From Streptococcus oralis (GTDB taxonomy: Bacteria > Bacillota > Bacilli > Lactobacillales > Streptococcaceae): a DNA stretch of 64,000 nt. Made by a program: the position numbers and the translations under genes. A model generated the notes under the pieces. It saw only the letters and a program-made list of their open reading frames with translations, ran no database searches and was not told the origin of the DNA. Positions 47,843 to 57,028 of this stretch are shown here, in pieces (positions within the stretch are counted from its first letter, which is position 1; every line of letters begins with the position of its first letter). Location of the stretch: contig NZ_CP046524.1 of assembly GCF_021497945.1 (NCBI RefSeq), positions 1,771,501 through 1,835,500 of the forward strand, written 5' to 3'.

Positions 47843-49693
47843 TTACTCAGCATGGGTTGTCTCATTTGCAAAGGAAATGATGGCTTCTTTGAGCTCATCT
47901 CCGCTGAGTGAACGGAACTCTTCAATCTTTTGATCGATGGCTTCTAGCGGCATGACGTTTACCTTACCAACGAAAATCTTGTCCATAACTTGGTTATCAA
48001 CCAATTCGGTCGAAACCAAGAGTTCCTCATAGAGTTTTTCACCTGGGCGGATACCGACCTCAACGATTGGAATTTCACTTTCTGTGTGCCCGCTTAGAAG
48101 GACCATTTTCTTAGCCAAGTCATAGATCTTAACTGGTTTACCCATATCGAGGATAAAGACTTCTCCGTCCTTGGCATAAGCGCCAGCATGGATTACCAGA
48201 CGACTGGCCTCTGGAATGGTCATAAAGTAACGTGTCATACGGAAGTCTGTCACCGTTACAGGACCGCCTTCAGCAATCTGACGTTCAAAGACAGGAATCA
48301 CACTACCACGACTACCCAGAACATTCCCAAAACGGACTGCACAGTAGGTTGATTTACTACGTTGGTTAAAGCCAGTGACAATCAATTCTGCCACGCGCTT
48401 AGTCGCACCCATAACATTTGGTGGATTGACTGCCTTGTCAGTCGAAATCATGACCATCTTAGGTACTTTGGCTGCATCAACAGCCTTGGCAACATTGTAG
48501 GTTCCGAGGATATTGTTCTTGAAAGCTTCTTTTGGATTGCGTTCCATCATCGGAACATGTTTGTGGGCTGCAGCATGGTAAACGATGGCCGGTTTGTACT
48601 GTTCAAACACTTGTAGAAGACGGTCATAGTCCTGAATATCTGCAATAACAGGAACATAATCAATCCCTTGGAATGTACGGATCAATTCATGATAAACGAG
48701 ATAGATGGAATTTTCGCCATGCCCCAGCAAAATCACGCGTTCAGGATTGAAGCGACTGACCTGACGACAAATCTCTGAACCAATCGAACCGCCGGCTCCT
48801 GTCACCAAGATGGTCTTGCCTGTAAGCTCTGCACCAAGACGGGATTCGTCGAGACGGATTTCCTGACGCCCCAAAAGGTCTGTGATATCAATTTTCTGGA
48901 AACCGCTCCCTGGTTGGTGAAGTCCCTGAACAACTGTTTCAACCTTGGGCATCTTGTAACATTTGATACCGAGTTTATTACACATCTGCAAGATGCGTTC
49001 GTACTCTGATGGGTCAAGCGAAGGAATCGCTACGATGACGCGCTCGATTTGGTGGCGTTTGGCCAATTCAGGCAGATTATCATAAGAACCCAAAACGGAA
49101 ATTCCACCTAGTTTTTGCCCTTTTTTCTTTTCATCATTGTCCAAAATTCCCACCAACTCGAGGTCACTAGTTGGGTGTTGGTAGCTGTTCATAAAGAGGG
49201 CCCCACCATCACCAGCACCAATCAAGAAGGTACGACGGTGTTCTCCATCTCCACTGCCTTTTTTGCGTTTGGAGTAAATCAATTGCCAAGTGATACGAGG
49301 AAGCAAGATCAGGAAGGTACTCAATAAGATAAAGAGTATGATGAATCGGATAGAAAATAGAGGAAGAAAAGCGTAGCAAAGTCCGTAAGAGACAATGCTG
49401 CTGACGGTTACGCCAAAAAAGATTTTTAAGAAATCTGTGATTTTACTATAGCGACTAATACTCGCATTGAGCCCCCAAAATCCAATCATGATTTGATAGA
49501 AGAGGAAAGCCAAACCAGTATAGATAACATAGTCCACAGGCGCTGGGTTAATCAAGCCATAAAAGAGAATGTAAGACACGATGATGGAAACCACCATACT
49601 AATAATATCAAATACACCCCAGAACACCTGCTTTTGCTGTTTATTTAAAATTTCAACCAGATCAATCACATAATCTGTTAGTTTTTTATTCAT
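47843..49693 (-). CDS. CapD/FlaA1-type UDP-sugar 4,6-dehydratase, membrane form
   Basis: 616 residues. Four N-terminal helices (about 20-130), a first Rossmann region (LIGAGDGGALFM), then the SDR catalytic domain with ILVTGAGGSIGSEICRQ near 295, and the active-site region ISTDKAVNPPNVMGATKR in which the usual Tyr of YxxxK is Met, as is typical for this subfamily. It makes UDP-4-keto-6-deoxy sugars from UDP-GlcNAc for surface polysaccharide or glycoprotein sugars. A glycosyltransferase follows upstream on the same strand. In pneumococcus the homologue stands outside the capsule locus. Confidence 0.93.
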   Translation of the reverse strand: MNKKLTDYVIDLVEILNKQQKQVFWGVFDIISMVVSIIVSYILFYGLINPAPVDYVIYTGLAFLFYQIMIGFWGLNASISRYSKITDFLKIFFGVTVSSIVSYGLCYAFLPLFSIRFIILFILLSTFLILLPRITWQLIYSKRKKGSGDGEHRRTFLIGAGDGGALFMNSYQHPTSDLELVGILDNDEKKKGQKLGGISVLGSYDNLPELAKRHQIERVIVAIPSLDPSEYERILQMCNKLGIKCYKMPKVETVVQGLHQPGSGFQKIDITDLLGRQEIRLDESRLGAELTGKTILVTGAGGSIGSEICRQVSRFNPERVILLGHGENSIYLVYHELIRTFQGIDYVPVIADIQDYDRLLQVFEQYKPAIVYHAAAHKHVPMMERNPKEAFKNNILGTYNVAKAVDAAKVPKMVMISTDKAVNPPNVMGATKRVAELIVTGFNQRSKSTYCAVRFGNVLGSRGSVIPVFERQIAEGGPVTVTDFRMTRYFMTIPEASRLVIHAGAYAKDGEVFILDMGKPVKIYDLAKKMVLLSGHTESEIPIVEVGIRPGEKLYEELLVSTELVDNQVMDKIFVGKVNVMPLEAIDQKIEEFRSLSGDELKEAIISFANETTHAE

Positions 49694-49774
49694 AGGAATT
49701 TACTCTTTCTTAAAAGAATGCAAATAAATATACTGTCATTATAACATTTTTTGTCTATTTTATCTTTTACAATA

Positions 49775-50605
49775 CTATTTATTTTTTCTTAATAATTTCA
49801 CAAAAATAAACTGACGTACAAAACCTGGACAAAGTGCCACAATCGCCTGAATGGCAATGCTTTTCGCATATTCCATGTAGGAAATTTGCCCTCTTTCAAG
49901 CATGCGCTGACGAGCCTGACGATAGAGTTTGAGGTAGCGCAAACCACCACGACGTTCAAACATCCCTGCACCGACACGAACCTGACACAAGATCTGATCG
50001 AGGTTTCCAGTCTTGGCACCTGCGGCAATCATATTGAGCCAGAGGAGATCATCCTCCATATAAAGCCCATCTTCGTAGTTGCCTGCCTTGAGAACCATAT
50101 CCTTCTTGAACATGACTGTCATGTGGTTAAAAGCACTTCTCATTCTTTGGTAAGCTGCAATGTCTGCGTGCTGAGTAGGAACACGACGGTAAGAAACAAT
50201 CTCGTCAGGGTTGTCAATAAATTCTGCAATATGTCCACCTAAGAGATCCAGATTTTCCCGTTCCATTAGTTGGACTTGTTTTTCAAAGCGGTCAGCTACC
50301 GCTATATCATCTGTATCCATGCGAGCGATGATATCGTACTGACACTGTAAAACACCGTATCGAAGAGCCAAACCTAAACCTTGATTTTGCTCTAAGGGGC
50401 AACGCTTAACTGGAATCTCTGACTGCGCTTCCACTTCATCTAGCACTTGATAGAGTTCGGGCGTGAGCGGCCCGTCCTCAACAAGAACAAGCTCACTTGG
50501 TTTCAAGGTCTGGTTTTGAATACTCTTGATAGCATCTCTTAAAAACGTCGGATTTTCCTTTACATAGACCGACATCAAAACGCTGATTTTTTGCTTTTCA
50601 GACAC
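49775..50605 (-). CDS. Family 2 glycosyltransferase
   Basis: 276 residues. GT-A fold: SVLMSVYVKENPTFLRDAIKSI at the start, VLVEDGPL, then the DxD-type metal site in IARMDTDDIA and the catalytic region around GLYMEDDLLW. It probably adds a sugar in surface polysaccharide synthesis together with the dehydratase 80 bp downstream on the same strand. No membrane helix except weak hydrophobicity near the C-terminus. Confidence 0.92.
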   Translation of the reverse strand: MSEKQKISVLMSVYVKENPTFLRDAIKSIQNQTLKPSELVLVEDGPLTPELYQVLDEVEAQSEIPVKRCPLEQNQGLGLALRYGVLQCQYDIIARMDTDDIAVADRFEKQVQLMERENLDLLGGHIAEFIDNPDEIVSYRRVPTQHADIAAYQRMRSAFNHMTVMFKKDMVLKAGNYEDGLYMEDDLLWLNMIAAGAKTGNLDQILCQVRVGAGMFERRGGLRYLKLYRQARQRMLERGQISYMEYAKSIAIQAIVALCPGFVRQFIFVKLLRKNK

Positions 50606-50827
50606 AGTTTTTCTCCAATTTATAGATTTCCTTCCACTATTTTATCACAAAATTTCCTAGTTTCCTATTTTTATCTCAAATCAAGAAAAATTCTAGTAAA
50701 GAAATCTGTCCCTTTTCACTCTATTTTCAGTTAAATCATTCTAGCTTTCTTAGCAGTCCTCTCCTTGACATTATAAGGAAAAAACCTTAAAATAAGCTGT
50801 TATTAAAATCATCTTATCGAGGTTTTT

Positions 50828-51994
50828 ATGAAAAAACAATCACTCTTTTTTGTTCTAGGAATTGTCTTAATCGGGACTGTTTTACGTTCTCCTTTTACTG
50901 CTTTACCAACTATTTTAGGAGATATCGCTCAGGGACTAGGAGTTGAGGTTAGTTCTCTTGGGATTTTAACCAGTCTCCCTCTCTTGATGTTTGCTCTTTT
51001 CTCGGCTTTTGCAAGCCGCTTGGCACAAAAAATCGGACTAGAGCATCTCTTTACTTACTGTCTTCTCCTCTTAACTATTGGCTCTGTCATTCGTATCTTC
51101 AATCTTCCCCTTCTCTATCTAGGAACTCTGATTATCGGTGCGAGCATCGCCATTTTCAATGTACTCCTCCCAAGTATGATCCAGGCAAATCAACCTCGAA
51201 AAATTAGTTTCCTAACAACTCTCTATGTCACTGCCATGGGGATTTCAACGGCCATCGCTTCTTATCTTTCGGTCCCTATCACCCAAGCTAGTTCTTGGAA
51301 AGGCCTCATCCTCGTTCTCAGCCTTCTATGTCTGGTCACTCTGCTAGTCTGGTTGCCAAATCATCGCCACAACCACTATCTAGAAAGGCAGCAAGAAAAG
51401 CAAGTCAAAGAAAATATTCTAAAAAGTAAAGATGTCTGGGCTATCATTATCTTTGGCGGGCTTCAGTCCTTGCTCTTTTATACAAGTATGACCTGGTTGC
51501 CAACGATGGCTATTAGTGCTGGTCTTTCTAATAGCGATGCGGCTCTTCTAGCTTCTATCTTCTCGCTGATCAGCATTCCTTTTTCCATGACCATCCCAAG
51601 TCTAACAACTCGTTTGTCAGACGGTCACCGTCAAATCATGCTGGCAATTATCTCTATCGCTGGTATGATAGGAATTGCCATGCTCTTGTATCCAAGCGAC
51701 AACTTCCTCTACTGGCTAGTCGCTCACCTCTTAATTGGGACGGCATGTAGCGCCCTCTTTCCTTATCTCATGGTCTGCTTCTCACTTAAGACCAGCTCGC
51801 CTGAAAAGACTGCGCAACTCTCAGGTCTGGCGCAAACAGGGGGTTACATCTTGGCGGCCTTTGGTCCTACCTTGTTTGGTTATAGCTTTGACCTTTTCCA
51901 ATCTTGGATTCCAGCTGTCCTTGCCCTTCTAGCCATCGATATCATCTTGACTATCTCACTCTTTATGGTGGATCGGGCGGATAAGATCCTTTAA
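50828..51994 (+). CDS. CynX/NimT-type MFS transporter
   Basis: 388 residues with 12 hydrophobic segments. Recognised by LIGTVLRSPFTALPTILGDIA at the start and the conserved GIGTA/LIGTACSALFPYLMVCF region later. CynX relatives export cyanate or small organic compounds; the substrate here is unknown. TTATCGAGGTTTTT precedes the ATG, with GAGG as a modest ribosome site. It is monocistronic, ended by a good terminator. Confidence 0.9.
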   Translation: MKKQSLFFVLGIVLIGTVLRSPFTALPTILGDIAQGLGVEVSSLGILTSLPLLMFALFSAFASRLAQKIGLEHLFTYCLLLLTIGSVIRIFNLPLLYLGTLIIGASIAIFNVLLPSMIQANQPRKISFLTTLYVTAMGISTAIASYLSVPITQASSWKGLILVLSLLCLVTLLVWLPNHRHNHYLERQQEKQVKENILKSKDVWAIIIFGGLQSLLFYTSMTWLPTMAISAGLSNSDAALLASIFSLISIPFSMTIPSLTTRLSDGHRQIMLAIISIAGMIGIAMLLYPSDNFLYWLVAHLLIGTACSALFPYLMVCFSLKTSSPEKTAQLSGLAQTGGYILAAFGPTLFGYSFDLFQSWIPAVLALLAIDIILTISLFMVDRADKIL

Positions 51995-52030
51995 TTATTC
52001 TAAAATACTCCTCAGATATAAACAATGCAA

Positions 52031-52054
52031 AGCCAGACTCTGTCTGGTTTTTTT
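52031..52054 (+). terminator. Terminator of the MFS gene
   Basis: CCAGAC-TCT-GTCTGG followed by seven T. Confidence 0.92.
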
Positions 52055-52195
52055 GGTGCTTATACCAACAAAAGCACCTCCACCTGTTAGCAGAAAAATG
52101 GCATTTTTGATATAATAAGATGTATAAAAACTAATTCTCATACGAAAAATGCATTAGTTTATAAGATAGCTACTATTTTAAACGAGGTACACAGA

Positions 52196-54979
52196 ATGGA
52201 TGAACAGAAATACAATTTGGAACAAAGCATAGCAGAGTTAGGTAAGCTCCTTGACTTATCAGCCAAAGAGACAAATAAGGATACCTGTGAAACTCTAGCT
52301 GAAAAAGCAAAAATAATTTATGAGGGACATCCTGAATCAGAAGACATTGCTTTAGGTTATGCTTTGGTTCTTTTCAATTTATCGGTTGAACAAAAAAATG
52401 TTGAGGAGCGTTGGAACACTGCTAATTCTGTCAAAGAAATTTTTGATCGCTTCAATCATTCTGAAACCATTGCTTTACAGTATGCTAAGGCTTTAGTCAA
52501 TTTGTCAGCTAAACAAGAAAGTGTTGAGGAGCGTTGGAACACTGCTAATTCTGTCAAAGAAATTTTTGATCGCTTCAATCAATCTGAAGACATTGCTTTA
52601 CATTATGCTATGGCTTTAGTCAATTTGTCAGCAAAACAAGAAAATGTTGAGGGGCGTTGGAACACTGCTAATTCTGTCAAACAAATTGTTGACCGCTTCA
52701 ATCATTCTGAAACCATTGCTTTACAGTATGCTAAGGCTTTAGTCAATTTGTCAGTTGAACAAAAAAATGTTGAGGAGCGTTGGAACACCGCTAATTCTGT
52801 CAAAGAAATTTTTGATCGCTTCAATCATTCTGAAGACATTGCTTTACATTACGCTATGGCTTTAGTCAATTTGTCAGCTATACAAGAAAATGTTGAGGAG
52901 CGTTGGAACACCGCTAATTCTGTCAAAGAAATTTTTGACCGCTTCAATCAATCTGAAGACATTGCTTTACGTTATGCTTTTGCTCTGGGCTATTTGTCGG
53001 TTGAACAAGTGAATGTTGAGGAGCGTTGGAACACTGTTAATTCTGTCAAAGAAATTTTTGACCGCTTCAAACAGTCTGAAGGCATTGCATCACTTTATGG
53101 TATTCTTCTGGTCAATTTATCAGCTATACAAGAAAATGTTGAGGAGCGTTGGAACACTGCTAATTCTGTCAAAGAAATTTTTGACCGCTTCAATCAATCT
53201 GAAACCATTGCTTTACAATATGCTAAGGCTTTAGTCTATATGTCACGCAAACAAAAAAGTGTTAAGGAGCGTTGGAACACTGCTAATTCTGTCAAAGAAA
53301 TTTTTGACCGCTTCAATCAATCTGAAGACATTGCTTTACGTTATGCTTTTGCTCTGGGCTATTTGTCGGTTGAACAAGTGAATGTTGAGGAGCGTTGGAA
53401 CACTGTTAATTCTGTCAAAGAAATTTTTGACCGCTTCAAACAGTCTGAAGACATTGCATCACTTTATAGTATCGTTCTAGTCAATTTATCAGCTATACAA
53501 GAAAATGTTGAGGAGCGAATAAACACTGTTAATTCTGTCAAAGAAATCTTTGAGCTTTTCAAACATTCTGAGGACATTTCTTTAGATTATGCCAATGCTC
53601 TTTTCAATCTTTCAAACCTGAAAGATGATATCGAGCAAATAGAGAATACAGTTAATATAATATTAGATATCCTAAAAAATTTCTCTAGCGTTGAAATTCT
53701 TAATATTCTAGTGGAAATACTACAAAAAAACCCTGATATAAAATTAGATACAGATAAGATTCCAACTACTAGTCTCACAAAAGTTTTAGATAAGCTGTGT
53801 TTAAATTCTAATATTAACACGGACAGAGAATTACTAATTCGTGCTTTAAACCTTAAACTTGCTTCAGGTCGTAAACTAGTTTTAAATACAAAATATGATA
53901 TTTTAAACGGTTGGATTGAATACTATAAAGATGTTAAAGATAAAGGTAAACTCAATCAATTAATAGATATCTATAGGATCGTTCAAGAAATCAAATTTAA
54001 ACTTGGTTTGAAAGAAGATAATAAGAAGCTTCAATTTGGCCATTACACCAAGGGAAGCACTCTCCAAATTATGTTAGATCAAGAGGAGAATGAAAAGAAG
54101 AAAAGTACTTTTTCGGTATCTGGGAAAACTCGATTGTATAATGCTAATTATATGAATGATCCTGAAGAAGGAATCGTCATAGAACAGATATTGGGCTTAG
54201 ATAGGCGAGACATCTTGGAACCAAGTTCTTGGTTTTTAATGAGTTTTACAAACAAAACAGATGATTTGGCCATGTGGTCCCAGTATGGTGATGATGCCAA
54301 AGGCGTTTGTTTGGTACTTCGTGAAGATGATTTTTCTAGATTTACTTCCTTTAATGATGTTTCTTGGCGTAAAGAGGCCATCCCCTTAGTAGAGACAATG
54401 AGTAAGGTAGACTCTACTCTATCGTATGATTTAAAAGGCTCACCAAATGAATTAAATAATATTAAACCAACTGTAGCTATTAAAGATGAAGAAAAAGAGA
54501 ATGTACCAAAACGGAATAACGATTATCTTTACCGAATTGCCTATGTTAAAAATATAGGTGAAGATATAGAACTTGAACAAACCGAACTATTTGAGAAGTC
54601 GGAAATAGAAGAATTAGAAAAATTGTTGAATAGTTTAAAAGAAAAACTAGATATCGGTTCAGAAGTTACGGAGGAGAACTATCAAGATGCTATTGCTAAA
54701 TGTATCGAAGAAATTCGTTACTTATTCAAATCTGTAGATTATAAATATGAGAATGAACTGCGTATCTTACGCTATGCTAATCTAGACCCAAGTAATGATA
54801 AAATCAAAATTGATAAAACCTCTGGGATAGGCAAACTTTATGTAGAACGTGAAAATTCAATTCAAATCGATGAAGTCATTTTCGGCCCTAAGTTTCCAAA
54901 TCCTGAGTACGTGACTCCTCTATTAAAACTTTTAGATAAGGAAATTAACTATAAGAAATCCACAATAAAATTTAGATAA
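52196..54979 (+). CDS. Large protein with 41-residue tandem repeats and DUF2971 domain
   Basis: 927 residues. After 47 N-terminal residues come ten near-identical 41-residue helical repeats (residues 48-457) with the core NVEERWNTANSVKEIFDRFN, plus an eleventh, degenerate copy to about 498. They resemble paired TPR-like or Sel1-like helices. Residues about 612-915 carry DUF2971 hallmarks: HYTKGSTLQIML, NANYMNDPEEG, SFTNKTDDLAMWSQYGDDAKGVCL. The role of DUF2971 is not established; such proteins are usually accessory and strain-variable. No signal peptide or membrane helix, so it is cytoplasmic. It stands between the MFS gene and the PadR operon, places that are adjacent in pneumococcus as I recall. 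Confidence 0.85.
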   Translation: MDEQKYNLEQSIAELGKLLDLSAKETNKDTCETLAEKAKIIYEGHPESEDIALGYALVLFNLSVEQKNVEERWNTANSVKEIFDRFNHSETIALQYAKALVNLSAKQESVEERWNTANSVKEIFDRFNQSEDIALHYAMALVNLSAKQENVEGRWNTANSVKQIVDRFNHSETIALQYAKALVNLSVEQKNVEERWNTANSVKEIFDRFNHSEDIALHYAMALVNLSAIQENVEERWNTANSVKEIFDRFNQSEDIALRYAFALGYLSVEQVNVEERWNTVNSVKEIFDRFKQSEGIASLYGILLVNLSAIQENVEERWNTANSVKEIFDRFNQSETIALQYAKALVYMSRKQKSVKERWNTANSVKEIFDRFNQSEDIALRYAFALGYLSVEQVNVEERWNTVNSVKEIFDRFKQSEDIASLYSIVLVNLSAIQENVEERINTVNSVKEIFELFKHSEDISLDYANALFNLSNLKDDIEQIENTVNIILDILKNFSSVEILNILVEILQKNPDIKLDTDKIPTTSLTKVLDKLCLNSNINTDRELLIRALNLKLASGRKLVLNTKYDILNGWIEYYKDVKDKGKLNQLIDIYRIVQEIKFKLGLKEDNKKLQFGHYTKGSTLQIMLDQEENEKKKSTFSVSGKTRLYNANYMNDPEEGIVIEQILGLDRRDILEPSSWFLMSFTNKTDDLAMWSQYGDDAKGVCLVLREDDFSRFTSFNDVSWRKEAIPLVETMSKVDSTLSYDLKGSPNELNNIKPTVAIKDEEKENVPKRNNDYLYRIAYVKNIGEDIELEQTELFEKSEIEELEKLLNSLKEKLDIGSEVTEENYQDAIAKCIEEIRYLFKSVDYKYENELRILRYANLDPSNDKIKIDKTSGIGKLYVERENSIQIDEVIFGPKFPNPEYVTPLLKLLDKEINYKKSTIKFR
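52337..53566 (+). repeat. Ten tandem 123-bp coding repeats
   Basis: Direct repeats with a strict 123-bp period encoding the 41-residue units above. Units 6 and 9 are almost identical at DNA level (both read ALRYAFALGYLSVEQVNVEERW), as are 2 and 4 in part, which indicates recent duplication or conversion of blocks. Confidence 0.92.
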
Positions 54980-54997
54980 AGCCTGACAAGATTCTCT

Positions 54998-55026
54998 AAA
55001 CTTCTAGTTTTTACTAGGAGTTTTTT
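54998..55026 (+). terminator. Terminator of the repeat-protein gene
   Basis: AACTTCTAGT-TTTT-ACTAGGAGTT stem with one mismatch, then six T. Confidence 0.85.
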
Positions 55027-55134
55027 ATATGTAAAATTTTTACACATATTTCTTGACAGGGCTTTCATATTGAGATACAATATATTTGAAAAGAGTATAT
55101 ATAAAATTTTTATATAATGAAAAGGAGGTTTCCC

Positions 55135-55461
55135 ATGTACTTCCCAACATCCTCTGCCTTGATCGAGTTTCTCATCTTGGCTGTACTGGAGCAGGGGGAT
55201 TCTTATGGTTATGAGATTAGTCAAACCATTAAGCTCATCGCCAATATCAAAGAATCTACGCTCTATCCCATTCTCAAAAAATTGGAAGCCAGTGGCTTTC
55301 TGACCACCTACTCTAGAGAGTTTCAGGGGCGTATGCGCAAATACTACTCCTTGACTAATCGGGGCGTAGAGCAGCTCGTTACTCTAAAGGAAGAGTGGAC
55401 GCTCTATACCGACACCGTCAACGGCATCATAGAAGGGAGTATCCGCCATGACAAGAACTGA
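55135..55461 (+). CDS. PadR-family transcriptional regulator
   Basis: 108 residues from the ATG at 55135 (AAAGGAGG upstream). Winged helix typical of PadR: LIEFLILAVLEQGDSYGYEI, ESTLYPILKKLEASGFLTTY, GRMRKYYSLTNRG. PadR proteins of this short class usually repress the HAAS/DUF1700 operon that follows. Its end overlaps the DUF1700 gene by 14 bp. The promoter region 55060-55120 holds AT-rich near-repeats TATATAAAATTTTTATATAA that may be the operator. Confidence 0.93.
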   Translation: MYFPTSSALIEFLILAVLEQGDSYGYEISQTIKLIANIKESTLYPILKKLEASGFLTTYSREFQGRMRKYYSLTNRGVEQLVTLKEEWTLYTDTVNGIIEGSIRHDKN

Positions 55462-56041
55462 CTATCTGACTCAGTTAGAAACCTATCTCAATAAACTGCC
55501 TGAAGCTGACCGCATCGAAGCTATGGACTACTTTAAGGAACTATTTGACGATGCTGGCCCAGAGGGCGAAGAGGAACTCATTGCCAGTCTGGGAACACCT
55601 AAAGAAGCTGCCCATGATGTCCTCTCTGATCTTCTCGATAAAAAAGTCAATGAAGCCCCTGCTCAAAAGAATGACCGCCAACTGCTACACATTGCCCTCC
55701 TGGCTCTGCTAGTAGCTCCTATCGGAATTCCGGTCGGGATCGGCATCCTCATGGCCATCATCGGTATTATTATCGCGGCTGCCTCCGTCATTCTAGCCTT
55801 TTTCACCGTTTCGGTGACGGGTATCCTGCTAGGTGGACTCTTTATCGTAGAGAGCTTTAGCGTCCTAGTCGAAGCCAAATCTGCCTTTATTTTGATTTTC
55901 GGGGCTGGTTTGCTTGCTATCGGTGCTTCTTCTCTTGTTCTACTAGGTATCTCCTATGTAGCCCGTTTCTTTGGCCTCCTAATCGTCCGCTTGGTGCAAT
56001 GGATTCTTAAAAAAGGAAAGAGAGGTGACAGACATGCGTAA
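55448..56041 (+). CDS. DUF1700 (HAAS) membrane protein
   Basis: 197 residues. The N-terminal 60 residues are the HAAS helical domain (LETYLNKLPEADRIEAMDYF, then SLGTPKEAAHDVL), followed by three hydrophobic helices from about residue 78 to 190. It is the standard partner of PadR regulators and of DUF4097 adhesin-like proteins. It overlaps padR and the next gene by 8 bp. The role is thought to be in envelope-stress signalling. Confidence 0.88.
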   Translation: MTRTDYLTQLETYLNKLPEADRIEAMDYFKELFDDAGPEGEEELIASLGTPKEAAHDVLSDLLDKKVNEAPAQKNDRQLLHIALLALLVAPIGIPVGIGILMAIIGIIIAAASVILAFFTVSVTGILLGGLFIVESFSVLVEAKSAFILIFGAGLLAIGASSLVLLGISYVARFFGLLIVRLVQWILKKGKRGDRHA

Positions 56042-56966
56042 ATTGACGAAAGGATTTCTCATCTTTGGTGTGGTTTCTACAATCCTTGGTTTTATCATGA
56101 TCATTGTAGGCGCCCAGTCCAATGGTATTCAAAGTTTGCTTGCCATGTCAAAAGACCCCGTCTATGACAATCGTATCGAAGAAGTTACCTTTGGAAGCGA
56201 AGTGGAAAAACTTGATTTGACCCTTGAAGAACACAGCCTAACCATCACAGAGTCTGTAGATGACAAGATCCATATCACCTATCATCCTTCCGTGTCTGGC
56301 CGTCACGATCTGACTACTGGCATGAGTGACAAAACACTGAGCGTCACTGACAAACAAGCCTCCCAACATCGTTTTCTCGGATCAGGAATCGAAGGCCTAC
56401 TTCATATCGCCAGCAGCTATTCCAACCGTTTTAATGAAGTTATTCTCTCCCTACCTAAAGGAAGAAGGTTGCAAGCCATCACCGTCTCAGTCAATCGTGG
56501 ACAGACCTCCATCCGTCAAGCCACCCTTGAAAATGCGACAATCAAAACAAAAGGCTACCACTTAAGAATAACAGAAAGCTCCATCAAGAACAGTACACTA
56601 ACGACACCTAGTATTATCAATATTTTTGATACAGAATTGACAGATAGCCAGGTCAAGACGGAAGGGGAACACATCTATGCTGAAAATATCAAGGTCCGCG
56701 GTAAGGTAGAACTAGACTCTCATAACGACTTAAGACTCTTTCTTTCTAAGACAGAATTCGATCGTATCAATCTAGATATTTCTTCTCAGCATGGCGGTAT
56801 CTATCGTAAAGCACAAAGAGAGCATCCTAAACAAAAAGAGAATGAACTTGCCAACCCTTATAAAACTGAAAAAGCCGATGTCAAGGACCTACTGATTATA
56901 AAAGCCAACCAGGATATCTACCTACCTAAGGAGGAAGAGTACTCTTCTCCATCTAGAAACCATTGA
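56034..56966 (+). CDS. DUF4097 putative envelope sensor / adhesin-like protein
   Basis: 310 residues from the ATG at 56034 (AGAGGTG upstream; a GTG at 56025 is less likely). One N-terminal membrane helix (FLIFGVVSTILGFIMIIVGA) then an extracytoplasmic beta-helix-like region of repeated short strands (DKIHITYHPSVSG, QAITVSVNRGQTSIRQATLENATI) typical of DUF4097. The C-terminal tail is charged (KEEEYSSPSRNH). It is third in the PadR operon. Confidence 0.85.
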   Translation: MRKLTKGFLIFGVVSTILGFIMIIVGAQSNGIQSLLAMSKDPVYDNRIEEVTFGSEVEKLDLTLEEHSLTITESVDDKIHITYHPSVSGRHDLTTGMSDKTLSVTDKQASQHRFLGSGIEGLLHIASSYSNRFNEVILSLPKGRRLQAITVSVNRGQTSIRQATLENATIKTKGYHLRITESSIKNSTLTTPSIINIFDTELTDSQVKTEGEHIYAENIKVRGKVELDSHNDLRLFLSKTEFDRINLDISSQHGGIYRKAQREHPKQKENELANPYKTEKADVKDLLIIKANQDIYLPKEEEYSSPSRNH

Positions 56967-57028
56967 CAAAAACGCTTTCATCTGCTAGTCTAAAGATAGA
57001 AAAGTACCATAAAAAAGGAGGTTCCACC

